Source: CAVYWD01 sp963772225
GTDB lineage: Bacteria > Myxococcota > Myxococcia > Myxococcales > UBA5297
Direction of reading: 5' to 3'
DNA: 64,000 nt
Assembly: GCA_963772225.1 (NCBI GenBank)
Contig: CAVYWD010000011.1
Coordinates: 558,001-622,000, forward strand
Shown here piece by piece: positions 22,801-33,380 of the stretch (the first letter of the stretch is position 1; every line of letters begins with the position of its first letter). Both the position numbers and the translations under genes were made by a program. Below the pieces are notes generated by a model. The model ran no database searches and was not told the DNA's origin. It saw only the letters and a list, made by a program, of their open reading frames with translations.

Positions 22801-25800
22801 GCGGTCTGCGCCAGCGGGGCCTGCAACACCGTGGAGAACACCTGTGCGTCGGCGACCGGCGGCGCCTGCACCAGCAACGCCCAGTGCACCTCGGACGTGT
22901 GCAACTCGGACGGCACTTGCGGCTGCTCGGCCAGCCTCGGCTGCGACTCGTCCAGCTACTGCGACCTCTCGTCGAACACCTGCGCCCCGCTCGTCGCCAC
23001 CACCGTATCCATCTCCGCCTCGACCAACCCGGCCGTCTGGGGCCTCCCGGTGCACTTCACCGCAACCGTGAGCCCGTCCGACGCGACGGGGAGCGTCCAA
23101 TTCACCCTCGACGGCGTGGCCTTCGACCTGCCCGAGGCGCTCTCCAGCGGCGTCGCCGTGAGCCCCGACATCTCGAGCCTCGCCGTCGGCTCGCACTCGG
23201 TCGGAGTGACCTACGCCGGTGACACCTCGCACCTGGGCTCCTCCGCGTCCCTCGCGGGCGGCCTGATCGTGAACCTGGCGAGCACCACGACCGTGCTGAC
23301 CGCCTCGCCCAACCCGTCGGCCTTCGGCCAGTCGGTCCACCTCGCCGCGCAGGTGACGTCCTCGAGCGTGGAGCCGACCGGCACCCTCACCTTCAAGCTC
23401 GGCTCGACCTCGCTCGGGACCGCGACCCTCGACGGCTCGGGGGCGGCCTCGCTCGACCTCGCCAGCTTCCCCGCCGGCACGGACGCGCTCACCGCCGTCT
23501 ACGCGGGCGACACCGGCCACGCCAGCAGCACCTCATCGACGGTCAACCAGGTCGTCAGCCCCGCCGCCACGACGACCACCCTGTCCCTGAGCGCGAGCTC
23601 GTCCCTGCACGGCCAGGCGATCACGCTCACCGCGCAGGTCGCCTCCGTCGCCCCGGGCTCGGGCACGCCGGTCGGCACGATCACCTTCATGGACGGCACC
23701 AACCCACTCGGCACGGCGAGCTTGAGCGGCGGCGGCGCCACCCTGCAGGTCTCGACCCTCGCGGTCGGCTATCGCCCCCTCACCGCCGTCTACTCCGGCA
23801 GTGACAACTTCGCCGCCAGCGCCTCCGAAGCCGCCGGCGAGACCGTGCACCCGTCCTGCATCGTCGCCTCGACCGTCTACGCGGCGCAGACGCCGAACCC
23901 AGCCAACCCCTGCCGGTTCTGCGACCCGTCGACCAACACCACCGACTGGACGCTGCGCGCCTCGGGCTTCGCCTGCACCGCCGACGCCTACTCCTGCACC
24001 TCGGACGTCTGCGACGGCGCCGGCACCTGCACGCACCCGGTGGTCCAGGGCTGCCTCATCTCCGGCGCCTGCATCGCCGAAAGCGCCGCGTCCCCGTCCG
24101 CCGAGTGCATGCAGTGCAACCCGGCGCTCTCCACCACCGCGTACACGGCGAAGGCCAAGGGCGTCGCCTGCACCGACGACGGCTCGTCGATCACCGACGA
24201 CTACTGCGACGGCGCCGGCCTGTGCACCCACCCGCTGAAGAACCAGTGCACCATCGGCGGCATCACCTACGCCGGCGGCTCGGCGAACCCTGCCAACTCC
24301 TGCCAGTCCTGCGCCCCGCTCACCGACAACACCCACTGGACCAATGACGTCCAGGGCTTCCCCTGCGCCGACGACGGCCTCTCCTGCACCTGGGACACCT
24401 GCGACGGCTCCGGGACCTGCGGCCACCGCCTCTACACCGGCTGCCTCATCGACTCCGCCTGCGTCGCCGCCGGCACCACCAACGCGAGCAACGGCTGCCA
24501 GGAGTGCAACCCGGCGCTCGCGGCCGACGCCTACAGCCCGAAGGCCCACGGCGTCGCCTGCGCCGACGACGGCCTCGACAACACCCTCGACATCTGCGAC
24601 GGCTCCGGCACCTGCACCCACCCGCTCAAGGGCCAGTGCACCATCGACAGCACGACCTATGACGAGGGCACGGTCAACCCTGCCAACCCCTGTCAGTCCT
24701 GCGCCCCCTCGTCGACCGCGACCGCCTGGACCAACCGCGCCTCCGGCTATCCCTGCACGTCCGACGGCCTCGACTGCACCTCCGACACCTGCGACGGCAC
24801 CGGCACCTGCCAGCACACGCTCTTCACCGGCTGCTTGATCTCCAGCGCCTGCGTCGGCGCCGGCGCTCAGGACCCGTCTGACGAGTGCCGCGCCTGCAAC
24901 CCCGCCGCCTCCACCGCCGACTACGTCGCCAAGGCCCAGGGCGTCGCCTGCTCCGACGACGGCCAGCCCAACACCCTGGACATCTGCGACGGCGCCGGCA
25001 CCTGCGCCCACCCGCTCAAGGGCCAGTGCACCATCGACGGCACCTCCTACGACGCCAACTCGGTCAACCCGGCCAACCCGTGCCAGGACTGCGAGCCCAG
25101 CGCGTCGGTGAGCACGTGGACCAACCGCGTGGACGGCTTCCCGTGCACGTCCGACGGGCTGGCCTGCACCAACGACGTCTGCAACGGCGCCGGCGCCTGC
25201 GAGCACCGCCTCTTCGCCGGCTGCCTCATCTCCGGCACCTGCATCGGCGAGGGCTCGCTCGACCCGTCCAACGACTGCCGCGCCTGCGGCTCCTCCGCCT
25301 CCACCTCCGCCTACGTCAACCGGTCCGCCGGCGCCTCCTGCGCCGACGACAGCAAGACCACCACCCTCGACGTCTGCGACGGCTCCGGCGCCTGCACTCA
25401 CCCGCTCAAAGGCCAGTGCAACATCGGCTCGGTCGTTTACGACGCCGGCGCCGCGAACCCCCAGAACCCCTGCCAGTCCTGCGACCCGGCGACCAGCGTC
25501 AGCGCCTGGACGAACCGCCCGTCACAGTTCCCCTGCACCACGGACGGCCTGGCCTGCACCGACGACATCTGCGACGGCTCCGGCACCTGCACCCACCCGC
25601 TCGTCTCCGGCTGCATCATCGCCGGCGCGTGCGTGGCCGAGGGCGTGGCCGACCCCGCGAACCCCTGCAACGCGTGCGAGCCCACGGCCTCCACCGCCGC
25701 CTACAGCCCGAAGCCGCGCGGCCTCGCCTGCCCCGACGACGGCAAGTCCAACACCCTGGACATCTGCGACGGCAGCGGCGCCTGCATCCACCCGCTCAAC

Positions 25801-26406
25801 GGTCAATGCACCGTCGCCGGCAAGGTCTACGACAGCGGCTCGGCGAACCCGGGCAACCCGTGCCAGTCGTGCGACTCCACTGTGAGCTCCGTCGCCTGGT
25901 CCAACCGCGCCGCCGACTTCCCTTGCACCTCCGACGGCCTCGCCTGCACCCACGACGTCTGCGACGGCGCCGGCCTGTGCACCCACGCCCTCGCCTCCGG
26001 CTGCCTCATCGACGGCGCCTGCATCGCCTCCGGCGCCCTGGACCCGGCGAGCGACTGCCGGGCGTGCGACCCCGCCCGCTCGACCTCGGCCTACGTCGTC
26101 AGGCAGGACACCTCCGCGTGCGCCGGCGCCTGCACGGCCGACTCCGACTGCGTCGCCGGCACCTACTGCGCGGCGGACCAGGTGTGCCGGCCCCAGCTCG
26201 CCGACCAGACCGCCTGCACCGCCGACGACCAGTGCGCGAGCGGCCACTGCCAGTCGGGCGCCTGCGTGAAGTACGCGCTGTCCGGCGGCTGCGGCTGCTC
26301 GAGCGGCGCCGGGAGCGAGACGGCGGCGCTCCTGGGCGCGGCCCTGGCTTTGGGCCTGGCCGCGCGCAGGCGGCGTGCCCGCGCCGCGGCGGCGACTCGC
26401 GGCTGA
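19857..26406 (+). CDS. Giant secreted multidomain protein with MYXO-CTERM tail (one +1 frame break at 20610)
   Basis: Reading ATG 19857 (GAGGA ribosome site) to TGA 26406 and skipping one base near 20610 gives about 2182 residues. The frame changes from ...VSGNGTAAL to [10 protein letters not shown]. Order: signal peptide ([19 protein letters not shown]); five Asp-box motifs of the form S-x-D-x-G-x-T-F ([40 protein letters not shown]), implying a sialidase-like beta-propeller; an ASH/choice-of-anchor Ig fold; an FN3-like domain; an InlB-like B-repeat; two DUF4215-like units (QCDDGN...DGCSATC); a jelly-roll-like binding module; about three Ig-like repeats; twelve 65-residue Cys-rich repeats; then [10 protein letters not shown], a hydrophobic helix and RRRRARAAA. 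Probably cell-surface anchored and adhesive; no catalytic site is evident. Confidence 0.85.
23857..26196 (+). repeat. Twelve in-phase 195-bp coding repeats arranged as six 390-bp pairs
   Basis: The first Cys codon of each pair falls at 23857, 24247, 24637, 25027, 25417 and 25807, exactly 390 bp apart; the second half starts 195 bp later where checked (24052, 24442). Each 65-residue unit carries about seven Cys. Type A reads C-T-I-x-G...NPANPCQSC...[18 protein letters not shown]; type B reads CLISGACI...C.ACNPA...[15 protein letters not shown]. The last B half diverges into [20 protein letters not shown]. No insertion or deletion breaks the phase. Confidence 0.9.
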
Positions 26407-26503
26407 ACGCTCCTTAGAAGCAGTGCGCCCGCCGCTCGGCGGGCGGGCGCACTCTGACCACCCTCGAAGTGCCCGGGCGACCGCCGGGGCCCCCGCGGAG
26501 AAG

Positions 26504-28367
26504 ATGAAAATGACCTCGAGATCCGTCCTTGCCGCCGCGTGCCTCGCCGCGCTGTGCCTCGGCGCGACGGCCAGCGCCCAGTCCCTGAACGAGGGCTTCG
26601 CAATCCAGCAGTCCGAGCCCACGCCCGCAGGCGATCGCTTCTTCATCGTGCCGCAGGCGAGCGTCGCGGGCGACCTCGCTCCCGCCGCCAAGCTCTCGGC
26701 CCTCTACGCCTACCAGCCGCTGCGGGTGGTCGACACCGCGACCAACAAGGTCGTGCCCAACGGCGTGCTGGTGAAGAACCAGTTCCTCCTCGACCTCGAC
26801 GCGTCGCTGGCCCTCTCCGACCGATTCCTGGTGACCGCGGGCCTGCCCTTCGCCGCGTACCAGAACGGTGAGGTGCCCGCGCCCGGCGCGCTCGCGGTCC
26901 AGAGCGGGAAGCTCGGCGACCTGCGCCTGGGAGGTCGCGCCGCGCTCCTGGGCGGCGCGCGCGACGCGCTCGCGCTGGGCCTTCAGCTCGACCTCTTCCT
27001 GCCCACCGGCTCCAAGGCCGACTTCCTCAGCGACGGGACCGTGCGCGGCCACCCGCGCCTCATCGCGAGCGGCATGATCGCCGACCGCTACGTCTACTCG
27101 GCCGCGGTCGGCGCCCTCCTGCGGGAGCACCACAACCTGGGCGCCGGTCAGGTCGGCAGCGCTTTCACCTACTCTGCGGCCGGCGCCGTGCTGCTCTGGG
27201 CCGAGCGCCTGCAGGTCGGCCCCGAGCTCTTCGGCTCCACGCAGGGCTCCGGCACCACGCCTCTCGAGGCGCTGCTGGGCGCACGGGCCTGCCTCTCCTC
27301 CGGGCTCGTCGTCGGCGTGGCGGCGGGCGGCGCGCTCACCCGCGCCGCGGGCGCCGCCGACTTCCGCGGGATGCTCGACCTCGCCTGGCGGCCGGGCTCC
27401 ACCTGCGGCGCGCCGGACCGCGACCGCGACGGAGTGGCCGACGCGGAGGACGCCTGCCCCGACGTCGCCGGAGTCGAAAACGACGACCCGAAGAAAAACG
27501 GCTGCCCGTCCGACCGCGACGGCGACGGCATCGCCGACGCTAAGGACGCCTGCCCCGACGTCGCCGGGCCCGCCAGCAGCGATCCCAAGAAGAACGGCTG
27601 CCCGTCCGACCGCGACGGCGATGGCATCGCCGACGCCAAGGACGCCTGCCCCGACGTCCCGGGAGCCCCGAGCCGAGACCCGAAGAAGAACGGCTGCCCG
27701 CCTGACCGCGATGGCGACGGCATCGCCGACGCCAAGGATGCCTGCCCCGACGTCCCGGGAGCCCCGAGCCGAGACCCGAAGAAGAACGGCTGCCCACCTG
27801 ACCGCGATGGCGACGGCATCGCCGACGCCCAGGACGCCTGCCCCGACGTCGCCGGCGTCGAGAGCAGCGACCCCAAGAAGAACGGCTGCCCGCCCGACCG
27901 CGACGGCGACGGCATCGCCGACGCTAAGGACGCCTGCCCCGACGTCGCCGGGGTGGCCAGCAGCGACCCCAAGAAGAACGGCTGCCCGGCGGTGGCCGCC
28001 CTGCGCGAGTCGTCGATCGTGATCCTCCAGCAGATTCAGTTCGAGACCGGGAAGGCCCTCGTCAAGCCCGAGAGCGAGGTCATCCTCAAGGCGGTGGCAG
28101 CCATCCTGAAGGAACACCCGGAGGTCGCGTCGCTCTCCGTCGAAGGACACACCGACAACACGGGGCCGAAGGCCGTCAACCTGACACTCTCGAAGAACCG
28201 GGCCGCCGCCGTCCGAGCTTGGCTGGTCAAGGCCGGCGTCGAGCCGAAGCGCCTCGCCTCGACCGGCTCCGGCATGGAGAAGCCCATCGATTCCAACGAT
28301 ACCGAGGATGGCCGGCAGAAGAACCGCCGCGTCGAATTCCAGAATCCTCGAAAAGCGCGCGCAGTAA
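26504..28367 (+). CDS. TSP3-OmpA outer-membrane protein (one +1 frame break at 28340)
   Basis: About 620 residues if one surplus base at 28340 is skipped; the end then reads RRVEFRILEKRAQ and stops at TAA 28367, a normal OmpA-domain end. Parts: signal peptide (SVLAAACLAALCLGATASAQ), an N-terminal beta-barrel-like domain of about 290 residues, six 32-residue thrombospondin type 3 repeats (DRDGDGIADAKDACPDV) that should bind calcium, and an OmpA-like peptidoglycan-binding domain (IQFETGKALVKPES, EGHTDNTG, NLTLSKNRAAAVRAWLV). ATG 26504 or 26510 both follow GGAG; spacing favours 26510. Without the skip, the frame runs through the terminator into the GIY-YIG gene. It sits 97 bp downstream of the giant surface protein and may anchor the outer membrane to peptidoglycan. 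Confidence 0.85.
27416..27991 (+). repeat. Six tandem 96-bp TSP3 repeats
   Basis: Six copies of a 32-residue calcium-binding unit (D-R-D-G-D-G-I-A-D-A-K-D-A-C-P-D-V) follow each other without a spacer inside the OmpA-family gene. Copies 3 and 4 are almost identical at DNA level (both VPGAPSRDPKKNGCP), which suggests recent duplication. Confidence 0.88.
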
Positions 28368-28393
28368 GCGGTCCGTCCCACCGAGGGCGGGAA

Positions 28394-28429
28394 AGCCCGC
28401 CGCGGCTTCGTCCGCGGCGGGCTTTTTTT
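28394..28429 (+). terminator. Rho-independent terminator after the OmpA-family gene
   Basis: A perfect 12-bp stem, AGCCCGCCGCGG (28394-28405) with CCGCGGCGGGCT (28412-28423), a six-base loop CTTCGT and a run of seven T. It lies 27 bp after the restored TAA stop at 28367, which independently supports the end of the OmpA gene there. Confidence 0.93.
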
Positions 28430-28498
28430 GCGTCCGTGCCGCCGGGCGAAGCGGTGCCCGGGTTCGAAAACGGAGCGCCTTTGGCTATTCTCGCGCCC

Positions 28499-28795
28499 GT
28501 GCCTCGACGATCTCTCCCCGCCAAGGGACGCTGGTGCGTCTACATCCTCGAGTGCGGCGACGGCTCGCTGTACACGGGCGCGACGAACGACCTGGCCCGT
28601 CGGGTGGAGCGCCACGGCGCCGGCCGCGGCGCTGCCTACACTCGTTCGCGGCTGCCGGTGCGCCTGGTCTTCTGGGAGCGGGCGGCCGGGCTGAGCGAGG
28701 CGCTGCGGCGCGAGGCTGCCGTCAAGCGCCTATCCCGCCCGCAGAAGCTCCTCTTGCTGCCCGGCGATCCGCCGCCGCGGCGGCGTGGTATCTGA
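28499..28795 (+). CDS. GIY-YIG nuclease-superfamily protein (UPF0213/YhbQ type)
   Basis: A 98-residue single-domain GIY-YIG protein. The first strand carries CVYILECGDGSLYTGATNDL (the GIY/YIG-like VYI...YTG pair), followed by RRVERHGAGRGAAYTRSR, with the conserved Arg, His and Tyr, and FWERAAGLSEALRREAAVKRLSR with the catalytic-region Glu. YhbQ-type proteins are small structure-specific DNA nucleases or nuclease-like proteins. GTG 28499 is chosen because it follows the terminator and a plausible leader; the frame upstream is continuous with the OmpA gene only because of the frame break there. ApaH starts 20 bp downstream. Confidence 0.8.
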   Translation: MPRRSLPAKGRWCVYILECGDGSLYTGATNDLARRVERHGAGRGAAYTRSRLPVRLVFWERAAGLSEALRREAAVKRLSRPQKLLLLPGDPPPRRRGI

Positions 28796-28815
28796 AGACC
28801 GCGAGCACCTCCACC

Positions 28816-29604
28816 GTGGCCACCTACGCGATCGGCGACATCCAAGGATGCTTCGAGCCGTTGCAGCGGCTGCTGCGGCGCATCCGCTATTCGCGCGCCG
28901 ACCGGCTCTGGCTCGTCGGCGACCTGGTGAACCGGGGCCCCCAGTCGCTCGAGGTGCTGCGCTGGGCGCGGCGCCAGGGCGACCGGGTCGTCGCGGTGCT
29001 CGGCAACCACGACCTGCACCTTCTGTCCAGGGCGGCCGAGGTGAGTGGCCCCAAGCGCCGCGACACGCTCTCCGAGGTGCTCGCCGCTCCCGACCGCGAC
29101 CGGCTCCTGTCCTGGCTCGCGGCGCGGCCCCTCCTGCACCGCCGCGGCGACACGCTCCTGGTGCATGCGGGCCTCTCGCCGGACTGGAGTGCGGAGGAGG
29201 CGGCTCGCCGCGCCCGCCGCTGCGAGCGCGCCCTGAGAGGACCCGAGCGGCGCAGCCTCTTGGCCGCGCTCAACGGCGCGCCCCCGGCCTCGCCCGAGCT
29301 CGCTGCGAGAGCAGCGGACATCGCCCTCTTCACGCGGCTGCGGGCGCTGACGCGTTCCAGAGCCCCCTGCGAGAGCTTCACCGGGCCCTTGGAGGAGATA
29401 CCCCGCGGCTGCTTCCCGTGGTTCCGCTTCCCCGGGCGAGCGAGCGCGAGCGCGACGGTTGCCTTTGGGCATTGGGCCGCGTTGGGGCTTCACCTGGAGG
29501 GGCGCGTGCTCGCGCTCGACTCGGCCTGCGTCTGGGGCGGCGCGTTGACCGCGGTTCGACTCGAGGACCGCGCTGTCTTCCAGGTCCGCGAGTCGTCCGG
29601 ATAA
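28816..29604 (+). CDS. apaH: Bis(5'-nucleosyl)-tetraphosphatase, symmetrical
   Basis: A 262-residue metallophosphatase that splits Ap4A into two ADP. Motifs in order: YAIGDIQGCFEPLQRLL (metal-binding Asp, Asp), LWLVGDLVNRGPQSLEVL (GDxVxRG), VVAVLGNHDLHLL (GNHD), LLVHAGLSPDW and FGHWAALG (C-terminal metal His). The start at GTG 28816 gives VATYAIGDIQGC, matching the usual ApaH N-terminus (MATYAIGDIQGC); the upstream open frame is unrelated sequence. Likely co-transcribed with the GIY-YIG gene. Confidence 0.92.
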   Translation: MATYAIGDIQGCFEPLQRLLRRIRYSRADRLWLVGDLVNRGPQSLEVLRWARRQGDRVVAVLGNHDLHLLSRAAEVSGPKRRDTLSEVLAAPDRDRLLSWLAARPLLHRRGDTLLVHAGLSPDWSAEEAARRARRCERALRGPERRSLLAALNGAPPASPELAARAADIALFTRLRALTRSRAPCESFTGPLEEIPRGCFPWFRFPGRASASATVAFGHWAALGLHLEGRVLALDSACVWGGALTAVRLEDRAVFQVRESSG

Positions 29605-29931
29605 GGTCGATTTCTCCGCCCCCCCCAAAGAAGACGTCGACGAGCGGATGAAATGTTGATGGGGGCTCTAAACCGTTTTCGAGAGTGTGCACCCGTCGCT
29701 TTAGTGAGGCGAGGTTCCTCGGCTTTCTCGCCTCAGGATGGGGCGCAGCGGGCATGCGGCGCGCTCCTGCGCACGTCCTTCAAGGCGCGGACGATCCCGG
29801 CTCAGGCTGGGCGACCCCAGTTGACGCGCGCCCCGAGTTGATGGGAACGTCCTCCGAGCGCGCTGGTAAGCGCCTGTTGTTTTCGTCGGCTCCGCAGGGA
29901 GGGGATGCGGTTTCCCCTCGGAGAAAGGGCA
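29605..29931. other. Leader region of the exopolysaccharide cluster
   Basis: No supported gene. It should contain the promoter of the polysaccharide operon. I found no sigma-54 or clear sigma-70 promoter and no terminator hairpin after apaH. A Pro/Cys run of eight C at 29617-29624 is the only simple-sequence feature. Confidence 0.4.
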
Positions 29932-31324
29932 ATGAATTCGGGACTTGGTCGCGTGGCCCCGTCGACAGTGTCCAAGCTCAACCTCTTGGTCGACTTGGCG
30001 GTGCTCCTCGGCGCGTTCTCGCTCGCAGCTTTCTTTCGCCACAACCTTGCCTTCAGCTCCGTCCAGGTCGCCTTCGGTGTAACCGCGCTTGCAGCCTGGG
30101 TGGTCGTCTCCACCAGCCTTCACCATTACGACCCCACCGCGGACCGGAGCCCCCTGGACGACGCGGCGATGCTGCTCGTCCTGTCGCTGGCGATCTCGAC
30201 TCTGCTCGCCTGCGCCAACGTCCTCAGCCCGGCCGCGCAGCGCGACCTCCCGAGCGCCGGTGCATTCTTGCTGATCTTTCTCCCGGTCGCCCAGCTCGTC
30301 CGGCTGGGCTTTCGGCCGCTCCATGCTCGCGAGGAACCCCTCGATGAAGTGCTGGTCGTCGGCTCGAACCCCCTGGGCCGCGTGACCGCCGACGACCTCG
30401 AGCGGGGACCCACTCGCAGGCGGGTGGTCGGCATGCTCTCGTTCGCCGACGAGAAGCCGCCCACGGGCAACCGCTGGAAGCACCTGGGCACCACGGACGC
30501 CATCGCGCAGGTCTTGGCGGTTCACCCCATCCACAAGGTCTACGTGGCTGGCAACCCGGCCCGGCAAGACGCGGCCATGCAGCAGGTGATCAAGACCTGC
30601 GAGACCTACGGCCTCCCCTTCGCCCTGCCCGTCCACAGCTTCCGCCTCGACCGCGCCCAGCCCACGCATTGGCGCGCGGTAAAGGACGGCTACGTCCACT
30701 ACGAGGGCGCGGAGCCGAAGCCGTCTCAACGCGCCATCAAGCGGCTGTTCGACATCGTCGCGTCGGGCATCGCCTTGTGGATGCTGCTGCCTCTGTTGCT
30801 CGTGGTTGCCGCGCTGGTGAAGCTGACCTCCAAGGGCCCGGTCTTCTTTCGCCAGACGCGCGTCGGCCTGCACGGGCACCCTTTCCCCATGCTCAAGTTT
30901 CGGACCATGGTGCTGAACGCCGAGGCGCTCAAGGCGACCCTCGTTGCCAAGAACGAGCAGACCGGGCCGGTCTTCAAGATGAAGAACGACCCTCGCATCA
31001 CCGCGGTGGGCCGCTTCTTGCGCAAGCACTCCATCGACGAGTTGCCGCAGCTCATCAACGTGCTCCGCGGCGACATGAGCGTGGTCGGCCCGCGACCTCC
31101 CGTGCCCCAAGAGGTGGCCAAGTACCAGCCCTGGCAGCGCCGCCGGCTCTCGGTGAGACCCGGCCTCACCTGCATCTGGCAGGTCAGCGGCCGCAACCGA
31201 GATCACGTTCGAGGAATGGATGTACCTCGACATGCGCTACATCGACAACTGGAGCCTCAGCGAGGACATCGGCCTCATCTTGAAGACGCTTCCCATCGTC
31301 CTCACCGGGCGCGGCGCGAGCTAG
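29932..31324 (+). CDS. Polyprenyl-phosphate sugar-1-phosphate transferase (one +1 frame break at 31198)
   Basis: About 463 residues after skipping one base at 31198. The frame changes from CIWQVSGRN to EITFEEWMYLDMRYIDNWS, ending LILKTLPIVLTGRGAS at TAG 31324; this is the standard C-terminus of the family. It transfers a hexose-1-phosphate to undecaprenyl phosphate, the first step of repeat-unit assembly. Layout: four N-terminal transmembrane helices, a Rossmann-like central domain (EVLVVGSNPLGR), then the catalytic domain (RLFDIVASGIAL, GPVFFRQTRVGLHGHPFPMLKFRTM, SIDELPQLINVLRGDMSVVGPRPP). ATG 29932 is preferred (GGAG at proper distance); ATG 29905 is an alternative. Resembles EpsZ/ExoE-type enzymes of Myxococcus. 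First gene of the cluster. Confidence 0.88.
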
Positions 31325-31473
31325 AGGCATCCCCTTCCCTGCATCCGGCGCGGCTCGATCGCCGGCGCCCTTTCGACTCGGCCGCCATCTGCTGGCATCA
31401 CGCGGCGGCGGAGCCTGGGTCTAGTCATAGAAACGAGGCGGAGGTGGCGCTGAGAGGTCACCCCGAGAAACTT

Positions 31474-32085
31474 ATGGATTCCCACCCCGGTCGAGCCCTC
31501 TTTGCAGTCGCCGTGGCCAGCCTGCTTTCGGCCTGCCCCCGACCCCGCGGCGCCTTCACCTGGGTCGACGACTTTCAGCAGGCCTCACCGAAAGGCGCCG
31601 ACGGCGCGTACCTCATCGCCCCGGGCGACCAGGTCTACGTTCGCGTCTGGAACCAGGAGGCCCTGACGACCCGCGCTCGGGTCCGCTCCGACGGGCGCAT
31701 CACTTTGCCGCTTCTCAACGACGTCCTCGCCGCCGGCCAGACTCCCACCCTGTTGGCTGCTCAGCTCCAGTCTCAGCTCAAGGACTTCATCAACAACCCC
31801 GTGGTAGCGGTCGCCATCGAGGAGCAGCGGCCGCTTTCGGTCTCGGTCCTGGGCGAGGTGACTCACCCCGGAACGTTCTCGCTCGAGCCCGGCGCGGGGG
31901 TGCTCCAGGCCTTGGCGGCCGGGGGCGGGCTCAGCGACCTGGCCGACAAAGAGATGATCTTCGTGATTCGCAGCACCGGCTCAGGGCTTGAACGCATCCG
32001 GATGACGCAGGAAGCGCTGGTGCATCTCAAGGGGCGCGCCGCCAACCTCAAGCTCCAGACCGGCGACGTGGTCGTCGTGGAGTAG
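31474..32085 (+). CDS. Short OPX (Wza-type) polysaccharide export lipoprotein
   Basis: A 203-residue lipoprotein with lipobox LLSAC (Cys at 21). It contains a PES domain (YLIAPGDQVYVRVWNQEALTTRARVRSDGRITLPLL), a SLBB-type domain (RPLSVSVLGEVTHPGTFSLEPGAGVLQALAAGGGLSDLA) and ends TGDVVVVE. It lacks the C-terminal amphipathic helix with which full-length Wza forms its outer-membrane pore. Such short OPX proteins are known in Myxococcus to work with a separate beta-barrel, and the next gene, 3 bp downstream, encodes one. It probably forms the periplasmic export conduit. Confidence 0.85.
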   Translation: MDSHPGRALFAVAVASLLSACPRPRGAFTWVDDFQQASPKGADGAYLIAPGDQVYVRVWNQEALTTRARVRSDGRITLPLLNDVLAAGQTPTLLAAQLQSQLKDFINNPVVAVAIEEQRPLSVSVLGEVTHPGTFSLEPGAGVLQALAAGGGLSDLADKEMIFVIRSTGSGLERIRMTQEALVHLKGRAANLKLQTGDVVVVE

Positions 32086-32088
32086 CGG

Positions 32089-33271
32089 ATGGCGGGCCTG
32101 GCCCTCCTGGCGAGCGGCGGCGCGCTCCTCGCCGTCTTTGGGACGACCGGTGAGCTCGGCGTCCGCACGGAAGTGCGGGCTCGCTCTCCGGACAACAACT
32201 CTTCCCCCGCGGTGATCACCGAGATCGAGAATCAACCCCCGCGGCGCGCTTCGGCTGGGGGACCGCCTGGCCTCATTGACCCTCTCCTACGACCCGCGCC
32301 TCCTTCTCAGCGACTCGGCCGGCGCGCCCGGTCTCAACTTCATGAACAACCTCCAAGCGCGGGGCGAACTTCGAGCATCGGGCTCTCTCTCGTTCTCCGC
32401 GACTGAGCTGGCGAGCTACGGTCGGATGGACTCCCTCTCGCTCGGGACGCTGAGCCAAACCAACGCTACGCTCCAACCGCTGCCCTCGATGCGCTCGCTC
32501 AACTACGTCGCCACGAGCACGGGGGCCGGCGTCAACTGGAGCCTGTCGCGGGAGCTTCGCGCCGAAGCCATGGCAATCTATCAGATCAGCGGGGGTGCCG
32601 ACGGCCAATCGAGGCCCTCACTGCCGCTCCAGCGCGGGCCTCAGCTGACCGCGTCGCTCGGGCTCACCCTGAGCCGTCTGGACAGCCTCGTCACCCAGCT
32701 CACGTTCATCCACAGCGAATTCACCAGCGAGCCCCGCCCGGACTTTTCTGCGGGGAGCTTTGCTCTGGCCTCGACCGCATTCGAGACCTGGAGGCGCGCC
32801 TGGGGCCACGGGACCGAGTCGCACATCAGCGGAGGCATCGGCCTAGCCGAGACCGACGACCCCACCCGCGGCGTCCACATGGGCCTCGCGCTCTTTCCGG
32901 CGGGCGAAGTGGGCGTGAGAATGCAACCCGTCACCCCTCTGCTCATCGGACTGACGGTGCGAGCCGCGCCCTTCGTCGACAGGCTGACCGGCACCGCGTA
33001 TGAACGAGCAGAGGCCTCGGCCGACCTGGCCTTCTCGGCCAGCAGGCACCTTCAGCTCAGCGCGCACGGAGGCGTCGGACAGGTCGTCGGAAATAGCCCG
33101 CAACGAGGGGACTATCTGCGCAGCGTCGACCTCGGTGGCACCTATGCCGTTGGGCGCGACTGGCGCCTCGCTTTCGGTGGCCGCGCCGCCTGGCAGCGAG
33201 TCCAGGGGGCTCCGCTGACGCAGTGGCTGGTGTTTGCCGGCGCGCAGTTTGCAAAAACCGAGAGACTTTAG
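32089..33271 (+). CDS. Outer-membrane beta-barrel of the export system (one +1 frame break at 32227)
   Basis: About 393 residues when the surplus G at 32227 is skipped; the text then reads VITEI to RINPRGALRLGDRLASLTLSY, which is continuous beta-strand sequence. A signal peptide (GLALLASGGALLAVFGTTG) is followed by alternating hydrophobic/polar strands ending in WLVFAGAQFAKTERL. This is the size and position of the ExoB/EpsX-type porins that pair with short OPX proteins. It starts 3 bp after the OPX gene stop. Without the skip, only 105 residues would be made. Identification as a secretion porin rests on topology and context, not on a conserved motif. Confidence 0.75.
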
Positions 33272-33380
33272 TTCGGCGGGCTCTGCACCCATGGAGGCCT
33301 CGACCGACAGGACATGAAGCGATAGCCTTCGCAAGGAGCGCAGCGGTGCATTTTTCAACACTTGAGGGCGGGAGGCGGCG

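Noticed and set aside
23857..26196. Regularly spaced repeats as a CRISPR array
   Set aside because: The period is 195 bp, the repeats are in-frame coding sequence with conserved Cys, and there are no short identical direct repeats with unique spacers.
26375..28795. An apparent OmpA to GIY-YIG fusion protein of about 800 residues
   Set aside because: The open frame crosses a perfect intrinsic terminator at 28394-28429, and the OmpA domain ends properly at TAA 28367 when one surplus base at 28340 is skipped. Two genes are the better reading.
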